Assembly: GCA_900553925.1 (NCBI GenBank)
Contig: USFH01000074.1
Location: 1-10,386, forward strand
Direction: 5' to 3'
Length of the DNA: 10,386 nt
Origin: an uncultured Clostridium sp.
Lineage (GTDB): Bacteria > Bacillota > Clostridia > Lachnospirales > Lachnospiraceae
Below, piece after piece: positions 1 to 7,196 of this stretch; within the stretch, counting starts at the first letter, position 1; each line of letters opens with the position of its first letter. The notes below the pieces were generated by a model. It had not been told where the DNA came from, ran no database searches, and saw only the letters and a program-made list of their open reading frames with translations. Made by a program: the position numbers and the translations under genes.

Positions 1-2208
1 TTTAAGAACCGTTACAATGCGTTGTATGAGGATGATGAAGAGGACATTGATCCGGAGGCAGCGCTTACGGCAAAACGAAGAACGAAGTTAGATAATATCA
101 AGGTGGAACAGGAGAAACCGGCTGCACCGACAAAGAAGAAAAAGAAGAAGGCGAAGAATGATCCGGTCGCGGGAGAGGAAGTGCATGAGTTAAAGCCGCT
201 TCCACATGAGGATCTGTTCAATCCGAATCTTACGCTGCAGGATGCGAAGGATGTCTCGGAGGGCTATGTGGATCTGTCGCTGCTGAAGAAGAAAAAAGGT
301 GGCGTGACAGAACTTCGCAGCGCGAAAGCGGATATCCCGCCGGTGCCGGATACACCGAAGGAAGAAACGGTTGATTTCTTTGAGCGTCCGGAATATACGC
401 AGAGCACAGCTGAGGATCAGGCATGGGAGAAAGAGCTTTCGGATGAGCTTTCAGCAGAGGCAGATGATTACGCTGCCGCTGTAACTGAGATATATCAATC
501 ACCGGAGACTATGGGAACATCTAAGACTGTGGCTGCAGTATCAGAGCCTGAGGCGGCTGCACCGATACCGGATACAGACGAGGTTCCGGTGACGGAGGCC
601 GATGACGCACCGGTGACGGAAGCCACACCGAGAAAACGTAAGAAAACGAAGGAATCCGAGCAGGAGATGCTTTCGGAACGTGATCAGATTGCCGAGACGA
701 TTCAGGAAAACAGTGAACAAAAACCAATCAAGGAATATAAATTCCCTCCGCTTAAGCTCTTGAAGAGTGGCAGGGGAAAGGGCACAAAGTCAAACGAAGC
801 GTCCGTCCGGGAGACAGCAATGAAGTTAAAGAACACACTTGAAAACTTCGGCGTCAATGTCACAGTGACGGATTACAGCTGCGGCCCATCTGTTACCCGG
901 TATGAGTTACAGCCGGAGCAGGGCGTGAAGGTATCGAAGATTACGAACTTAGCGGACGATATCAAGCTGAATTTAGCGGCGGCAGATATCCGTATCGAGG
1001 CGCCGATTCCTGGCAAGCCGGCTGTTGGCATCGAGGTACCGAACAAGGAGAGCCAGCCGGTGTTCTTCCGCGATTTGCTTGAATCTGACAACTTCCAGAA
1101 GTTCCCTTCCAACATTGCATTTGCAGTTGGTAAGGATATCAGTGGACAGGTCGTTGTGGCAGATATTGCGAAGATGCCGCATCTGCTGATCGCAGGTGCG
1201 ACCGGTTCCGGTAAATCAGTCTGTATCAATACACTCATTATGAGTATCTTATATAAGGCAAAGCCGGATGATGTGAAGCTGATCATGGTCGATCCGAAGC
1301 AGGTGGAGCTGAGTATCTACAACGGAATCCCACATATGTTGATTCCGGTTGTGACCGATCCGAAGAAAGCGGCAGGGGCTTTGAACTGGGCGGTACTTGA
1401 AATGACAAACCGTTATCAGCTGTTTGCACAGTACAATGTGCGGAATCTGCAGGGCTATAACGAAAAGGTAAAGGCAGTAACAGGATCGGAAGAAGGCAAC
1501 GAGGACTTGAAGAAGCTGCCACAGATCGTGATCATCGTCGACGAGCTTGCAGATTTGATGATGGTAGCGCATGGAGAAGTGGAGGATGCAATCGTGCGTC
1601 TGTCCCAGCTTGCACGTGCGGCAGGTATTCATCTGGTAATAGCAACGCAGAGACCATCGGTGGATGTCATTACGGGACTGATTAAGGCGAATGTGCCATC
1701 CCGAATCGCGATGACCGTATCCTCGGGTGTGGATTCGAGAACGATTCTCGATATGAATGGAGCAGAAAAGCTGCTCGGTAAAGGTGATATGTTATTCTAT
1801 CCAACGGGTTATCCGAAGCCGGTACGTGTACAGGGTGCATTCCTGTCGGATGATGAGATAGCAGATGTCGTGGACTTCCTGAAGGAGGAAAGCGGAGAGG
1901 TGACTTACGATGAGTCAATCTCAAATGAGATTGCAAACACAAAGGTCGGTGGTTCTGGCGGTGGTACATCGTCTGCAGAACCGGAATATGATGACTACTT
2001 TGTAGATGCCGGGAAGTTTATTATCGGGAAAGATAAGGCATCCATCGGTATGTTGCAAAGAGTATATAAAATCGGATTTAACCGTGCGGCACGTATTATG
2101 GATCAGCTTTCCGAAGCTGGTGTGGTAGGACCGGAAGAGGGGACAAAGCCAAGGAAGGTGCTGATGAGCATGGAAGAATTCGAGAATTATGTAGAAGAAT
2201 ATTTATAA
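1..2208 (+). CDS. ftsK: DNA translocase FtsK/SpoIIIE, 5'-truncated by window edge
   Basis: The reading frame is open from base 1, so the true start lies upstream; the TTG at 22 has no ribosome binding site and is not the start. About 735 residues are visible. The family is a membrane-anchored, ATP-driven hexameric motor that pumps chromosomal DNA through the division or sporulation septum. The first ~240 visible residues are a low-complexity, charged linker with a lysine run (about bases 136-150) and Pro/Ala/Glu/Thr-rich stretches, as is usual between the membrane domain and the motor. The motor follows: Walker A GATGSGKS at bases 1195-1218, Walker B IIVDELADLM at about 1531-1560, and the conserved stretch ATQRPSVDVITGLIKANVPS near 1640-1700. 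The last ~70 residues (from about 1987) are the winged-helix gamma domain (KASIGMLQRVYKIGFNRAAR) that reads orienting DNA sequences. The N-terminal membrane helices are not in the window. Whether it acts in vegetative division (FtsK-like) or sporulation (SpoIIIE) cannot be told from this part. Confidence 0.96.
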   Translation, partial: FKNRYNALYEDDEEDIDPEAALTAKRRTKLDNIKVEQEKPAAPTKKKKKKAKNDPVAGEEVHELKPLPHEDLFNPNLTLQDAKDVSEGYVDLSLLKKKKGGVTELRSAKADIPPVPDTPKEETVDFFERPEYTQSTAEDQAWEKELSDELSAEADDYAAAVTEIYQSPETMGTSKTVAAVSEPEAAAPIPDTDEVPVTEADDAPVTEATPRKRKKTKESEQEMLSERDQIAETIQENSEQKPIKEYKFPPLKLLKSGRGKGTKSNEASVRETAMKLKNTLENFGVNVTVTDYSCGPSVTRYELQPEQGVKVSKITNLADDIKLNLAAADIRIEAPIPGKPAVGIEVPNKESQPVFFRDLLESDNFQKFPSNIAFAVGKDISGQVVVADIAKMPHLLIAGATGSGKSVCINTLIMSILYKAKPDDVKLIMVDPKQVELSIYNGIPHMLIPVVTDPKKAAGALNWAVLEMTNRYQLFAQYNVRNLQGYNEKVKAVTGSEEGNEDLKKLPQIVIIVDELADLMMVAHGEVEDAIVRLSQLARAAGIHLVIATQRPSVDVITGLIKANVPSRIAMTVSSGVDSRTILDMNGAEKLLGKGDMLFYPTGYPKPVRVQGAFLSDDEIADVVDFLKEESGEVTYDESISNEIANTKVGGSGGGTSSAEPEYDDYFVDAGKFIIGKDKASIGMLQRVYKIGFNRAARIMDQLSEAGVVGPEEGTKPRKVLMSMEEFENYVEEYL
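586..624 (+). repeat. Short imperfect tandem duplication in the FtsK linker
   Basis: Two near-identical 15-base units (CCGGTGACGGAGGCC at 586-600 and CCGGTGACGGAAGCC at 610-624), offset by 24 bases, encode the repeated peptide PVTEA in the disordered linker of the translocase. This is typical slippage-type growth of a low-complexity linker and needs no special function. Confidence 0.6.
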
Positions 2209-2211
2209 GAA

Positions 2212-2253
2212 ATCCGAAAAAATGATTCGGATCAATCTGTTGAAATATCAACA
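2212..2253 (+). other. Two small hairpins in the ftsK-fhs spacer
   Basis: The 76-base spacer between ftsK and fhs contains two perfect short inverted repeats. The first is ATCCGAA (2212-2218) with TTCGGAT (2226-2232), separated by a 7-base loop. The second is TGTTGA (2238-2243) with TCAACA (2248-2253), separated by a 4-base AATA loop. Neither is followed by a T tract, so they do not look like an intrinsic terminator; read-through from ftsK into fhs is plausible. They could act in mRNA processing or be incidental. Confidence 0.45.
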
Positions 2254-2268
2254 ACAGAGGGAAGAGAC

Positions 2269-2274
2269 AGGAGG
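2269..2274 (+). promoter_or_regulatory. Ribosome binding site that fixes the fhs start
   Basis: A perfect AGGAGG lies 10 bases before the ATG at 2285. The in-frame upstream ATG at 2222 has no such site and would add 21 residues foreign to the family, so 2285 is preferred. Confidence 0.85.
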
Positions 2275-2284
2275 ACAAAAACGT

Positions 2285-3955
2285 ATGTTAACAGACATTG
2301 AAATCGCACAGCAGGCAGAGATGGAACCAATCAAAAACGTGGCAGCAAAGCTTGGAATGTCAGAGGATGATATCGAGCTGTACGGAAAGTACAAGGCGAA
2401 GCTCTCTGATGAGTATATGCAGTCTGTAAAGGATAATGAGAATGGTAAACTGGTTCTGGTAACAGCCATTAACCCGACTCCGGCAGGAGAAGGAAAGACA
2501 ACAGTAACCGTAGGACTTGGTCAGGCAATGTGCAAGCTTGGCAAGAAAGCAATCATCGCACTGCGTGAGCCTTCCCTTGGACCATGCTTCGGTGTAAAAG
2601 GCGGAGCAGCCGGTGGCGGATATGCACAGGTCGTGCCGATGGAAGACTTAAACCTGCATTTTACAGGTGATTTCCATGCGATTACATCTGCGAACAATCT
2701 GCTTGCAGCCGTCATGGATAACCATATGCATCAGGGAAATGCACTCCGCATCGATCCCAAGCGTATCGTATTTAAGCGCTGCCTGGATATGAATGATCGT
2801 GTACTTCGTAATATCATCGTAGGTATGGGCAAGAAGGGCGATGGTGTGATGCGTCAGGATGGATTCGTCATCACAGTTGCATCAGAGATCATGGCAATCC
2901 TCTGTCTTGCAACGGACATCAAGGACCTGCAGGATCGCCTTGCAAGAATCATCGTTGCATATAACGTGGATAACGAGCCTGTTACGGCCGGAGAATTAAA
3001 ATGTGTCGGTTCGATGACCGCGCTTTTGAAGGATGCAATCAAGCCAAACCTGATCCAGACCTTAGAGCACACGCCGGCACTTGTACATGGCGGACCATTT
3101 GCGAATATCGCACATGGATGTAACTCTGTCCGTGCAACACAGACCGCGCTTAAGATTGCAGATTATGTAATCACAGAGGCAGGCTTCGGCGCCGATCTCG
3201 GTGCTGAGAAATTCTTCGATATCAAGTGTCGTATGACTGGCTTAAAGCCGGATGCGGTCGTGCTTGTAGCAACTGTACGTGCACTCAAATATAACGGCGG
3301 TGTGGCAAAGGCAGACCTTGGTGCTGAGAACTTAGAAGCATTAGAGAAGGGCATTGTGAACTTAGAGAAGCACATCGAGAACTTACAGCTCTACGGCGTG
3401 CCGGTAGTTGTAACCTTGAACCGTTTCGTATCTGATACAGATGCAGAACTTGCATATGTACGGGAGTTCTGTGAGAAACGAGGCTGTGATTTCGCCCTTG
3501 CAAATGTATGGGAGAAAGGCGGCGAAGGCGGTGTTGAGCTGGCAAAGGCCGTGCTTAACACACTTGATACGAAGGAAAGTCACTTCAAGGTATTGTATGA
3601 AGACAACCTGCCGATCAAGGAGAAGATTGAGACAATCGCGAAGAAGATCTATGGCGCAGATGGTGTGACATATTCCGCAGAAGCAGACCGCGCGATTGCA
3701 AAGATTGAAGAGATGGGATTTGCTGATATGCCGGTCTGTATGGCGAAGAACCAGTATTCCCTGTCTGATGATGCGAAGAAGCTCGGCAGACCGACCGGAT
3801 TCACAGTCAATATCCGTGAGGTATATGTAAGTGCAGGTGCCGGATTTGTCGTAGCAATCACAGGAGCTATCATGACAATGCCGGGACTTCCTAAAGTTCC
3901 AGCCGCAGAGCGTATCTTCGTGGATGATGAAGGTGTAACACACGGTTTATTCTAA
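2285..3955 (+). CDS. fhs: Formate-tetrahydrofolate ligase (10-formyl-THF synthetase)
   Basis: This cytoplasmic enzyme joins formate to tetrahydrofolate with ATP, giving 10-formyl-THF for purine synthesis, initiator Met-tRNA formylation and, in acetogens, the methyl branch of the Wood-Ljungdahl pathway. From the ATG at 2285 the product is 556 aa, the usual family length. Visible signatures are the nucleotide-binding loop TPAGEGKT (residues 65-72), the family motif GVKGGAAGGGY, the following stretch AQVVPMEDLNLHFTGD, and the second family motif VATVRALKYNGG in the middle of the protein. folD, whose enzyme uses the product of this one, lies 309 bases downstream beyond a large inverted repeat. 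There is no terminator between ftsK and fhs, so it may be partly co-transcribed with ftsK. The reaction is essentially certain; whether it serves acetogenesis or only biosynthesis is not decided by this window, since no other Wood-Ljungdahl gene is present. Confidence 0.98.
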   Translation: MLTDIEIAQQAEMEPIKNVAAKLGMSEDDIELYGKYKAKLSDEYMQSVKDNENGKLVLVTAINPTPAGEGKTTVTVGLGQAMCKLGKKAIIALREPSLGPCFGVKGGAAGGGYAQVVPMEDLNLHFTGDFHAITSANNLLAAVMDNHMHQGNALRIDPKRIVFKRCLDMNDRVLRNIIVGMGKKGDGVMRQDGFVITVASEIMAILCLATDIKDLQDRLARIIVAYNVDNEPVTAGELKCVGSMTALLKDAIKPNLIQTLEHTPALVHGGPFANIAHGCNSVRATQTALKIADYVITEAGFGADLGAEKFFDIKCRMTGLKPDAVVLVATVRALKYNGGVAKADLGAENLEALEKGIVNLEKHIENLQLYGVPVVVTLNRFVSDTDAELAYVREFCEKRGCDFALANVWEKGGEGGVELAKAVLNTLDTKESHFKVLYEDNLPIKEKIETIAKKIYGADGVTYSAEADRAIAKIEEMGFADMPVCMAKNQYSLSDDAKKLGRPTGFTVNIREVYVSAGAGFVVAITGAIMTMPGLPKVPAAERIFVDDEGVTHGLF

Positions 3956-3959
3956 GAAG

Positions 3960-4244
3960 TACCAATTTGTATACGATTCCATATGTATATGTACCATGCA
4001 TCTGAATTCTAAATATACATATGTTTGAAACTTAGAAGTTTTTGATGCTCCATCTGTGTACAGCAATGTTTGAACAGGAAGTTCAAACAAGCCACCACTG
4101 AGCCATGGATGGCGAATTGGTGGCGGTTGCGTATGAGTTTGGTATGTATATTGGAGCATCTAGAACTACTTAGTTTCAATACATCGTATATTTATGAATT
4201 CAGATGCATGGTACACGGCATATGGAATCGTGTACAATGTTGTA
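3960..4244. repeat. Long imperfect inverted-repeat element (MITE-like or structured RNA)
   Basis: This element fills nearly the whole fhs-folD gap, which contains no gene. The left arm 3967-4052 is the imperfect reverse complement of the right arm 4152-4237. Bases 3967-3985 pair with 4219-4237 over 19 positions (one G-T wobble); a small 5/4-base internal loop follows; 3991-4009 pairs perfectly with 4196-4214 (19 bp). Then 4010-4018 pairs with 4186-4194, 4025-4032 with 4172-4179, and 4044-4052 with 4152-4160 (GATGCTCCA/TGGAGCATC), with scattered mismatches and single-base bulges between. Weak pairing extends to about 3960 and 4244. The 99-base centre is itself folded. No T tract follows the right arm, so it is not an ordinary terminator, and no clear target-site duplication is visible. 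The folD ribosome binding site sits just outside the right arm and would stay accessible. It could be a miniature inverted-repeat transposable element or an RNA processing/stability element. The structure is certain; the nature is not. Confidence 0.8.
4058..4134 (+). other. Branched secondary structure in the centre of the fhs-folD element
   Basis: Inside the long inverted repeat, three further stems can be drawn. A closing helix pairs GTAC-A-GCAA (4058-4066) with TTGCGTAT (4127-4134), with A4062 bulged and one G-T pair. It encloses two hairpins side by side. One is TGTTTGAAC/GTTCAAACA (4067-4075 with 4081-4089, loop AGGAA). The other is GCCACCA/TGGTGGC (4091-4097 with 4118-4124), which encloses an inner GCCA/TGGC helix (4102-4105 with 4110-4113). 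The result is a three-way junction on top of the long outer stem. This was drawn by eye; no folding energy was computed. Confidence 0.6.
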
Positions 4245-4247
4245 AAG

Positions 4248-4255
4248 AAAGGCGG
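4248..4255 (+). promoter_or_regulatory. Ribosome binding site that fixes the folD start
   Basis: AAAGGCGG lies 9 bases before the ATG at 4265. The frame stays open back to an ATG at 4070, but that extension runs through the inverted repeat and is unrelated to FolD, so 4265 is chosen. Confidence 0.75.
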
Positions 4256-4264
4256 ATTATAACT

Positions 4265-5110
4265 ATGGCAAAATTGATTAACGGAAAAGAAATCTCCCAG
4301 CAGATTAAGGATGAATTAAAAGAGAAGGTTTCTGCATTGAAAGCACAGGGTAGGAATATCTGTCTGGCAGTCATTCAGGTTGGAAATGATCCTGCATCTT
4401 CTGTGTATGTTGGAAACAAGAAGAAAGCCTGCGCCTATATCGGTATCGAGTCACGTGCGTTTGAGCTTCCGGAGGAGACAACCGAGGATGAGCTTCTCTC
4501 TATTATCAAGGATCTGAATGAGGATGACAGTGTACATGGAATCTTAGTCCAGCTTCCGGTTCCAAAGCACATCAACGAGGAGAAGATCATCGGTGCAATC
4601 TCTCCGAAGAAGGATGTAGACGGATTCCATCCGGAGAGTGTCGGCAGCCTGTGCATTGGCAGACCGGGATTTGTATCGTGTACACCGGCGGGAATTATCC
4701 AGCTTCTGAAGCGTTCGGAGATCGATATTGAGGGAAAACACTGCGTTGTGATTGGCAGAAGCAATATTGTAGGCAAGCCGATGGCGCTTTTAATGCTGCG
4801 GGAGAATGCGACCGTAACAATCTGCCATTCGAGAACAAAGAATCTGAAGGAAATCTGTAAAGAGGCAGATATCCTGATCGTTGCAATCGGAAAGCCGAAG
4901 ATGATTGATGCATCGTATGTGAAGGATGGCGCGACAGTGATCGATGTCGGTATCCACAGAGATGCCAACAACAAATTATGCGGCGATGTTGATTTTGCAT
5001 CGGTGGAGCCGGTAGCCGGAGCTATCACACCGGTTCCGGGCGGCGTTGGCCCGATGACGATTGCGATGCTGATGAATAACTGCGTGGAAGCTGCAGAGCG
5101 TGAGGAATAA
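4265..5110 (+). CDS. folD: Methylene-THF dehydrogenase / methenyl-THF cyclohydrolase
   Basis: This bifunctional cytoplasmic enzyme interconverts 5,10-methylene-THF, 5,10-methenyl-THF and 10-formyl-THF, normally with NADP+. It continues the folate one-carbon route from the product of the upstream ligase. From ATG 4265 the product is 281 aa, a normal FolD length. Signatures seen are the catalytic Tyr/Lys pair in SVYVGNKKKAC (Y48, K52), LVQLPVPKHIN, KDVDGFHP, the nucleotide-binding motif GRSNIVGKP, and the C-terminal family signature PVPGGVGPMT. Its stop at 5108-5110 is 7 bases from the rimO start, and the rimO ribosome binding site lies within the last folD codons, so these two are surely co-transcribed and possibly translationally coupled. 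Expression from upstream must pass through the long inverted repeat; I see no convincing separate promoter. Confidence 0.97.
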   Translation: MAKLINGKEISQQIKDELKEKVSALKAQGRNICLAVIQVGNDPASSVYVGNKKKACAYIGIESRAFELPEETTEDELLSIIKDLNEDDSVHGILVQLPVPKHINEEKIIGAISPKKDVDGFHPESVGSLCIGRPGFVSCTPAGIIQLLKRSEIDIEGKHCVVIGRSNIVGKPMALLMLRENATVTICHSRTKNLKEICKEADILIVAIGKPKMIDASYVKDGATVIDVGIHRDANNKLCGDVDFASVEPVAGAITPVPGGVGPMTIAMLMNNCVEAAEREE

Positions 5111-5117
5111 GAAACGT

Positions 5118-6473
5118 ATGAATATACTGATGGTGTCACTTGGCTGTGACAAGAACCTTTGCGACAGCGAGGCAATGCTTGGTCTGCTCGCAAAGCACAA
5201 TTATAATATTACGAACGATGAGCAGGAAGCCGATGCGGTTATCGTGAATACATGCAGCTTCATCAAAGATGCGATGGAGGAAAGTGTGAATACGGTATTG
5301 GAGATGGCAAAGCTCAAACAGCAGAACTTAAAATACCTGATTGTGACTGGATGTATGGCACAGCGGTTTAAAGATGAGATATTTGCAGAGATTCCCGAGA
5401 TTGATGCGTGTCTTGGAACAAGCAGCTTCGACAAGATCTTAGATGTGATTGAGGAGCTGAAGGCACGGGATGGTATGGAAGATGCAGAAGAAATCAGTGT
5501 CTACGATGATATCGACCGCCTGGCAACGATTACAGAATCAAACAAGGTTATCACATCGGGAACATTTATGGGATATTTAAAGATTGCGGAGGGATGCGAC
5601 AAATTCTGTACCTATTGTGTTATCCCGCATATCCGTGGACATTACCGGAGTGTGCCGATGGAACAGCTTATAAAGGAAGCACAGTATATGGCATCGCAGG
5701 GCATCGAGGAACTGGTGCTTGTCGCACAGGAGACGACCTGTTATGGAAAAGACCTGTACGGGGAGAAACGGCTGCATGTGTTAGTCCGTGAACTGGCGAA
5801 GATCGATGGAATCAAATGGATCCGTCTGATGTACTGTTATCCGGAGGAAATCTATGACGAACTGATTGATTGCTTCCGGGAAGAACCGAAGCTTCTGCAT
5901 TATATTGATATGCCGATACAGCACAGCGAGGATGCAATCTTAAAGCGGATGGGAAGACGGACAGACCGTGCAAGTATCGAAGCAGTGATCGGGAAACTGC
6001 GTGAGGCAGCACCGGATATCGCAATTCGTACATCCCTGATCGCCGGATTCCCCGGTGAGACACAGGAAGAGCATGAGGCACTGATGGCATTCTTAGATGA
6101 GCAGGAACTCGACCGTGTCGGGGTATTTACTTATTCCAGAGAAGATGGAACACCGGCGGCAGCATTTGAAAACCAGATCGATGAGGAGACAGCCACACAG
6201 TGGCGCAATGAGATTATGGAGCTGCAGCAGGAAATCTCCTTAGATAAAAACGAGACATTTGTCGGAAAGACCATGCAGGTCATCGTTGAGGGATATTCCT
6301 CGGACGACGATGTCTATGTCGGACGGACATACCGGGATGCACCGGGTGTGGACGGACTGGTGTTTGTGAACTGTGATTATGAACTGATGTCCGGGCAGAT
6401 CGTAGATGTCCGGATCGATGAGGTAGGACCATATGATATGATAGGAGGGATATTAGATGAATCTGCCGAATAA
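5118..6473 (+). CDS. rimO: Ribosomal protein S12 (aspartate) methylthiotransferase RimO
   Basis: RimO is a radical-SAM enzyme with two 4Fe-4S clusters that adds a methylthio group to the conserved aspartate of ribosomal protein S12. The 451-aa product shows the family layout. The N-terminal UPF0004 domain carries three cluster cysteines: C10 in VSLGCDKNLCDSE, C46 in VNTCSFI and C79 in VTGCMAQR. The radical-SAM CxxxCxxC is C160, C164 and C167 in EGCDKFCTYCVIPHIRG. A C-terminal TRAM domain spans roughly residues 376-445. The SLGCxKNxxDSE form at the N-terminus favours RimO over the tRNA-modifying relative MiaB. I chose ATG 5118, where the protein begins MNILMVSLGC; GAGGA at 5102-5106 is 11 bases upstream. 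The GTG at 5100 would overlap folD and lacks a site. The stop at 6471-6473 overlaps pgsA by 17 bases. Confidence 0.95.
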   Translation: MNILMVSLGCDKNLCDSEAMLGLLAKHNYNITNDEQEADAVIVNTCSFIKDAMEESVNTVLEMAKLKQQNLKYLIVTGCMAQRFKDEIFAEIPEIDACLGTSSFDKILDVIEELKARDGMEDAEEISVYDDIDRLATITESNKVITSGTFMGYLKIAEGCDKFCTYCVIPHIRGHYRSVPMEQLIKEAQYMASQGIEELVLVAQETTCYGKDLYGEKRLHVLVRELAKIDGIKWIRLMYCYPEEIYDELIDCFREEPKLLHYIDMPIQHSEDAILKRMGRRTDRASIEAVIGKLREAAPDIAIRTSLIAGFPGETQEEHEALMAFLDEQELDRVGVFTYSREDGTPAAAFENQIDEETATQWRNEIMELQQEISLDKNETFVGKTMQVIVEGYSSDDDVYVGRTYRDAPGVDGLVFVNCDYELMSGQIVDVRIDEVGPYDMIGGILDESAE

Positions 6474-6996
6474 ACTAACAATACTCAGAATGATCATGAT
6501 ACCATTTTTCCTGGTAGCCTTAATGGTGCCGGGGATTCCGGGAGGAAAATGGATCGCACTTGTACTGTTCTGCCTGGCAAGCCTTACGGATATGCTCGAC
6601 GGAAAGATTGCAAGAAAATATAACCTGATCACGGACTTTGGTAAGTTCATGGATCCGCTTGCGGACAAGCTGCTTGTCTGCTCTGCAATGATTGCATTAA
6701 TTGATCTTGATCGGATCCCGGCATGGGTTGTAATCGTGATTATCGCAAGAGAATTCATCATCAGCGGTTTCCGGCTTGTTGCATCGGATAACGGCGTCGT
6801 GATCGCTGCCGGATGGTGGGGTAAGATCAAGACGGTATGTCAGATGTTCATGGTGATCTTACTGATCTGTGACTTTGGTGGAAGCACTGTTCACATCATA
6901 GAGAATGTGCTGATCTATCTTGCACTGGCACTAACAATCATTTCCCTGATCGATTATCTGGTGAAGAATAAAAACGTGCTTTCCGAAACAAAATAA
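6457..6996 (+). CDS. pgsA: CDP-diacylglycerol-glycerol-3-phosphate 3-phosphatidyltransferase
   Basis: This integral membrane enzyme makes phosphatidylglycerol phosphate from CDP-diacylglycerol and glycerol-3-phosphate, the committed step to phosphatidylglycerol and cardiolipin. The product is 179 aa, a typical PgsA length. The complete CDP-alcohol phosphatidyltransferase motif DGx2ARx8Gx3Dx3D is present at residues 48-70 (DGKIAR ... GKFMDPLAD). Several hydrophobic segments are evident: about 8-26, 31-45, 72-88, and two or three towards the C-terminus. The start at 6457 has a perfect AGGAGG at 6443-6448, 8 bases upstream and inside the end of rimO, and the genes overlap by 17 bases, implying coupled translation. 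In many Firmicutes pgsA is followed by cinA-recA; here it is followed directly by a terminator. A related CDP-alcohol transferase cannot be fully excluded, but length and context fit PgsA. Confidence 0.94.
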   Translation: MNLPNKLTILRMIMIPFFLVALMVPGIPGGKWIALVLFCLASLTDMLDGKIARKYNLITDFGKFMDPLADKLLVCSAMIALIDLDRIPAWVVIVIIAREFIISGFRLVASDNGVVIAAGWWGKIKTVCQMFMVILLICDFGGSTVHIIENVLIYLALALTIISLIDYLVKNKNVLSETK

Positions 6997-7006
6997 GAGT
7001 GGCTTT

Positions 7007-7069
7007 AAAATCTGTAAAAAGCGGATGGAACATAAATGTTTAAGGCTTTTTACAGATTTTTCTTTTTTA
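7007..7069 (+). terminator. Strong intrinsic terminator after pgsA
   Basis: A perfect 16-base inverted repeat (7007-7022 with 7045-7060; AAAATCTGTAAAAAGC and its complement) encloses a 22-base loop that itself has a small AACAT/ATGTT helix. A T-rich run (7057-7069, interrupted by one C) follows. The A run at the left base gives a T run on the other strand, so it could work in both directions, though no opposing gene is present. It ends the housekeeping block 10 bases after the pgsA stop. Confidence 0.9.
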
Positions 7070-7102
7070 TTGCAAATCTATGACAAAGAATGTGATTTTG
7101 AC

Positions 7103-7131
7103 TTGATTTCAGTCGTAAAAAGATTTACAAT
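7103..7131 (+). promoter_or_regulatory. Probable sigma-A promoter of the decarboxylase operon
   Basis: TTGATT (7103-7108) and TACAAT (7126-7131) are separated by exactly 17 bases, a good match to -35 and -10 boxes. Transcription would start near 7138, giving a leader of about 60 bases. A small inverted repeat GACT/AGTC (7100-7103 and 7111-7114) overlaps the -35 box, but it is too short to call an operator. The position, between a terminator and a new operon, supports it. Not experimentally known. Confidence 0.65.
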
Positions 7132-7147
7132 TACAATCGGAAGAAAT

Positions 7148-7170
7148 TGGGTTTCTTATCAGAAAACCCA
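7148..7170 (+). other. Leader hairpin before the carboxyltransferase gene
   Basis: TGGGTTTCT (7148-7156) pairs with AGAAAACCCA (7161-7170) with one bulged A, leaving a TATC loop. It sits in the predicted 5' leader, 13 bases before the ribosome binding site, and is followed by an A/T-rich stretch rather than a T tract, so it is not a clear terminator. It may stabilise the 5' end of the mRNA. Confidence 0.5.
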
Positions 7171-7196
7171 TAATAAATAAAAGTGGAGGACTTAAA

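Noticed and set aside
2222..2284. 21-residue extension of the formate-THF ligase from the ATG at 2222
   Set aside because: It lies in a hairpin loop without a ribosome binding site; the 2285 start follows a perfect AGGAGG and gives the standard 556 residues.
3383..3943. 186-residue open frame on the minus strand
   Set aside because: It lies wholly inside the well-supported fhs gene, is rich in Cys/His/Ile as expected for an antisense shadow, and has no recognisable domain.
4147..4192. Promoter for folD from the TATATT boxes at 4147 and 4187
   Set aside because: No acceptable -35 box lies 16-18 bases upstream of either; the A/T-rich words belong to the inverted-repeat arms.
3960..4244. Tetrahydrofolate riboswitch controlling folD
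   Set aside because: The location is suggestive, but the long rod-like stem does not resemble the compact THF aptamer, and I could not find its conserved core.
3960..4244. Intrinsic terminator between fhs and folD
   Set aside because: No T tract follows the right arm on the + strand (sequence is TGTTGTAAAGAAAGG), and the stem is far longer than a normal terminator.
4070..4264. 65-residue N-terminal extension of FolD from the ATG at 4070
   Set aside because: It runs through the inverted repeat, has no ribosome binding site and no family similarity; the 4265 start with AAAGGCGG gives a normal-length FolD.
4435..5193. 252-residue open frame on the minus strand over folD
   Set aside because: It is a Ser/Ile-rich antisense shadow of folD and the start of rimO, with no family motif.
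7098..7103. TTGACT as the -35 box of the decarboxylase promoter
   Set aside because: No -10 box lies at 16-19 bases; the overlapping TTGATT at 7103 has exactly 17 bases to TACAAT.
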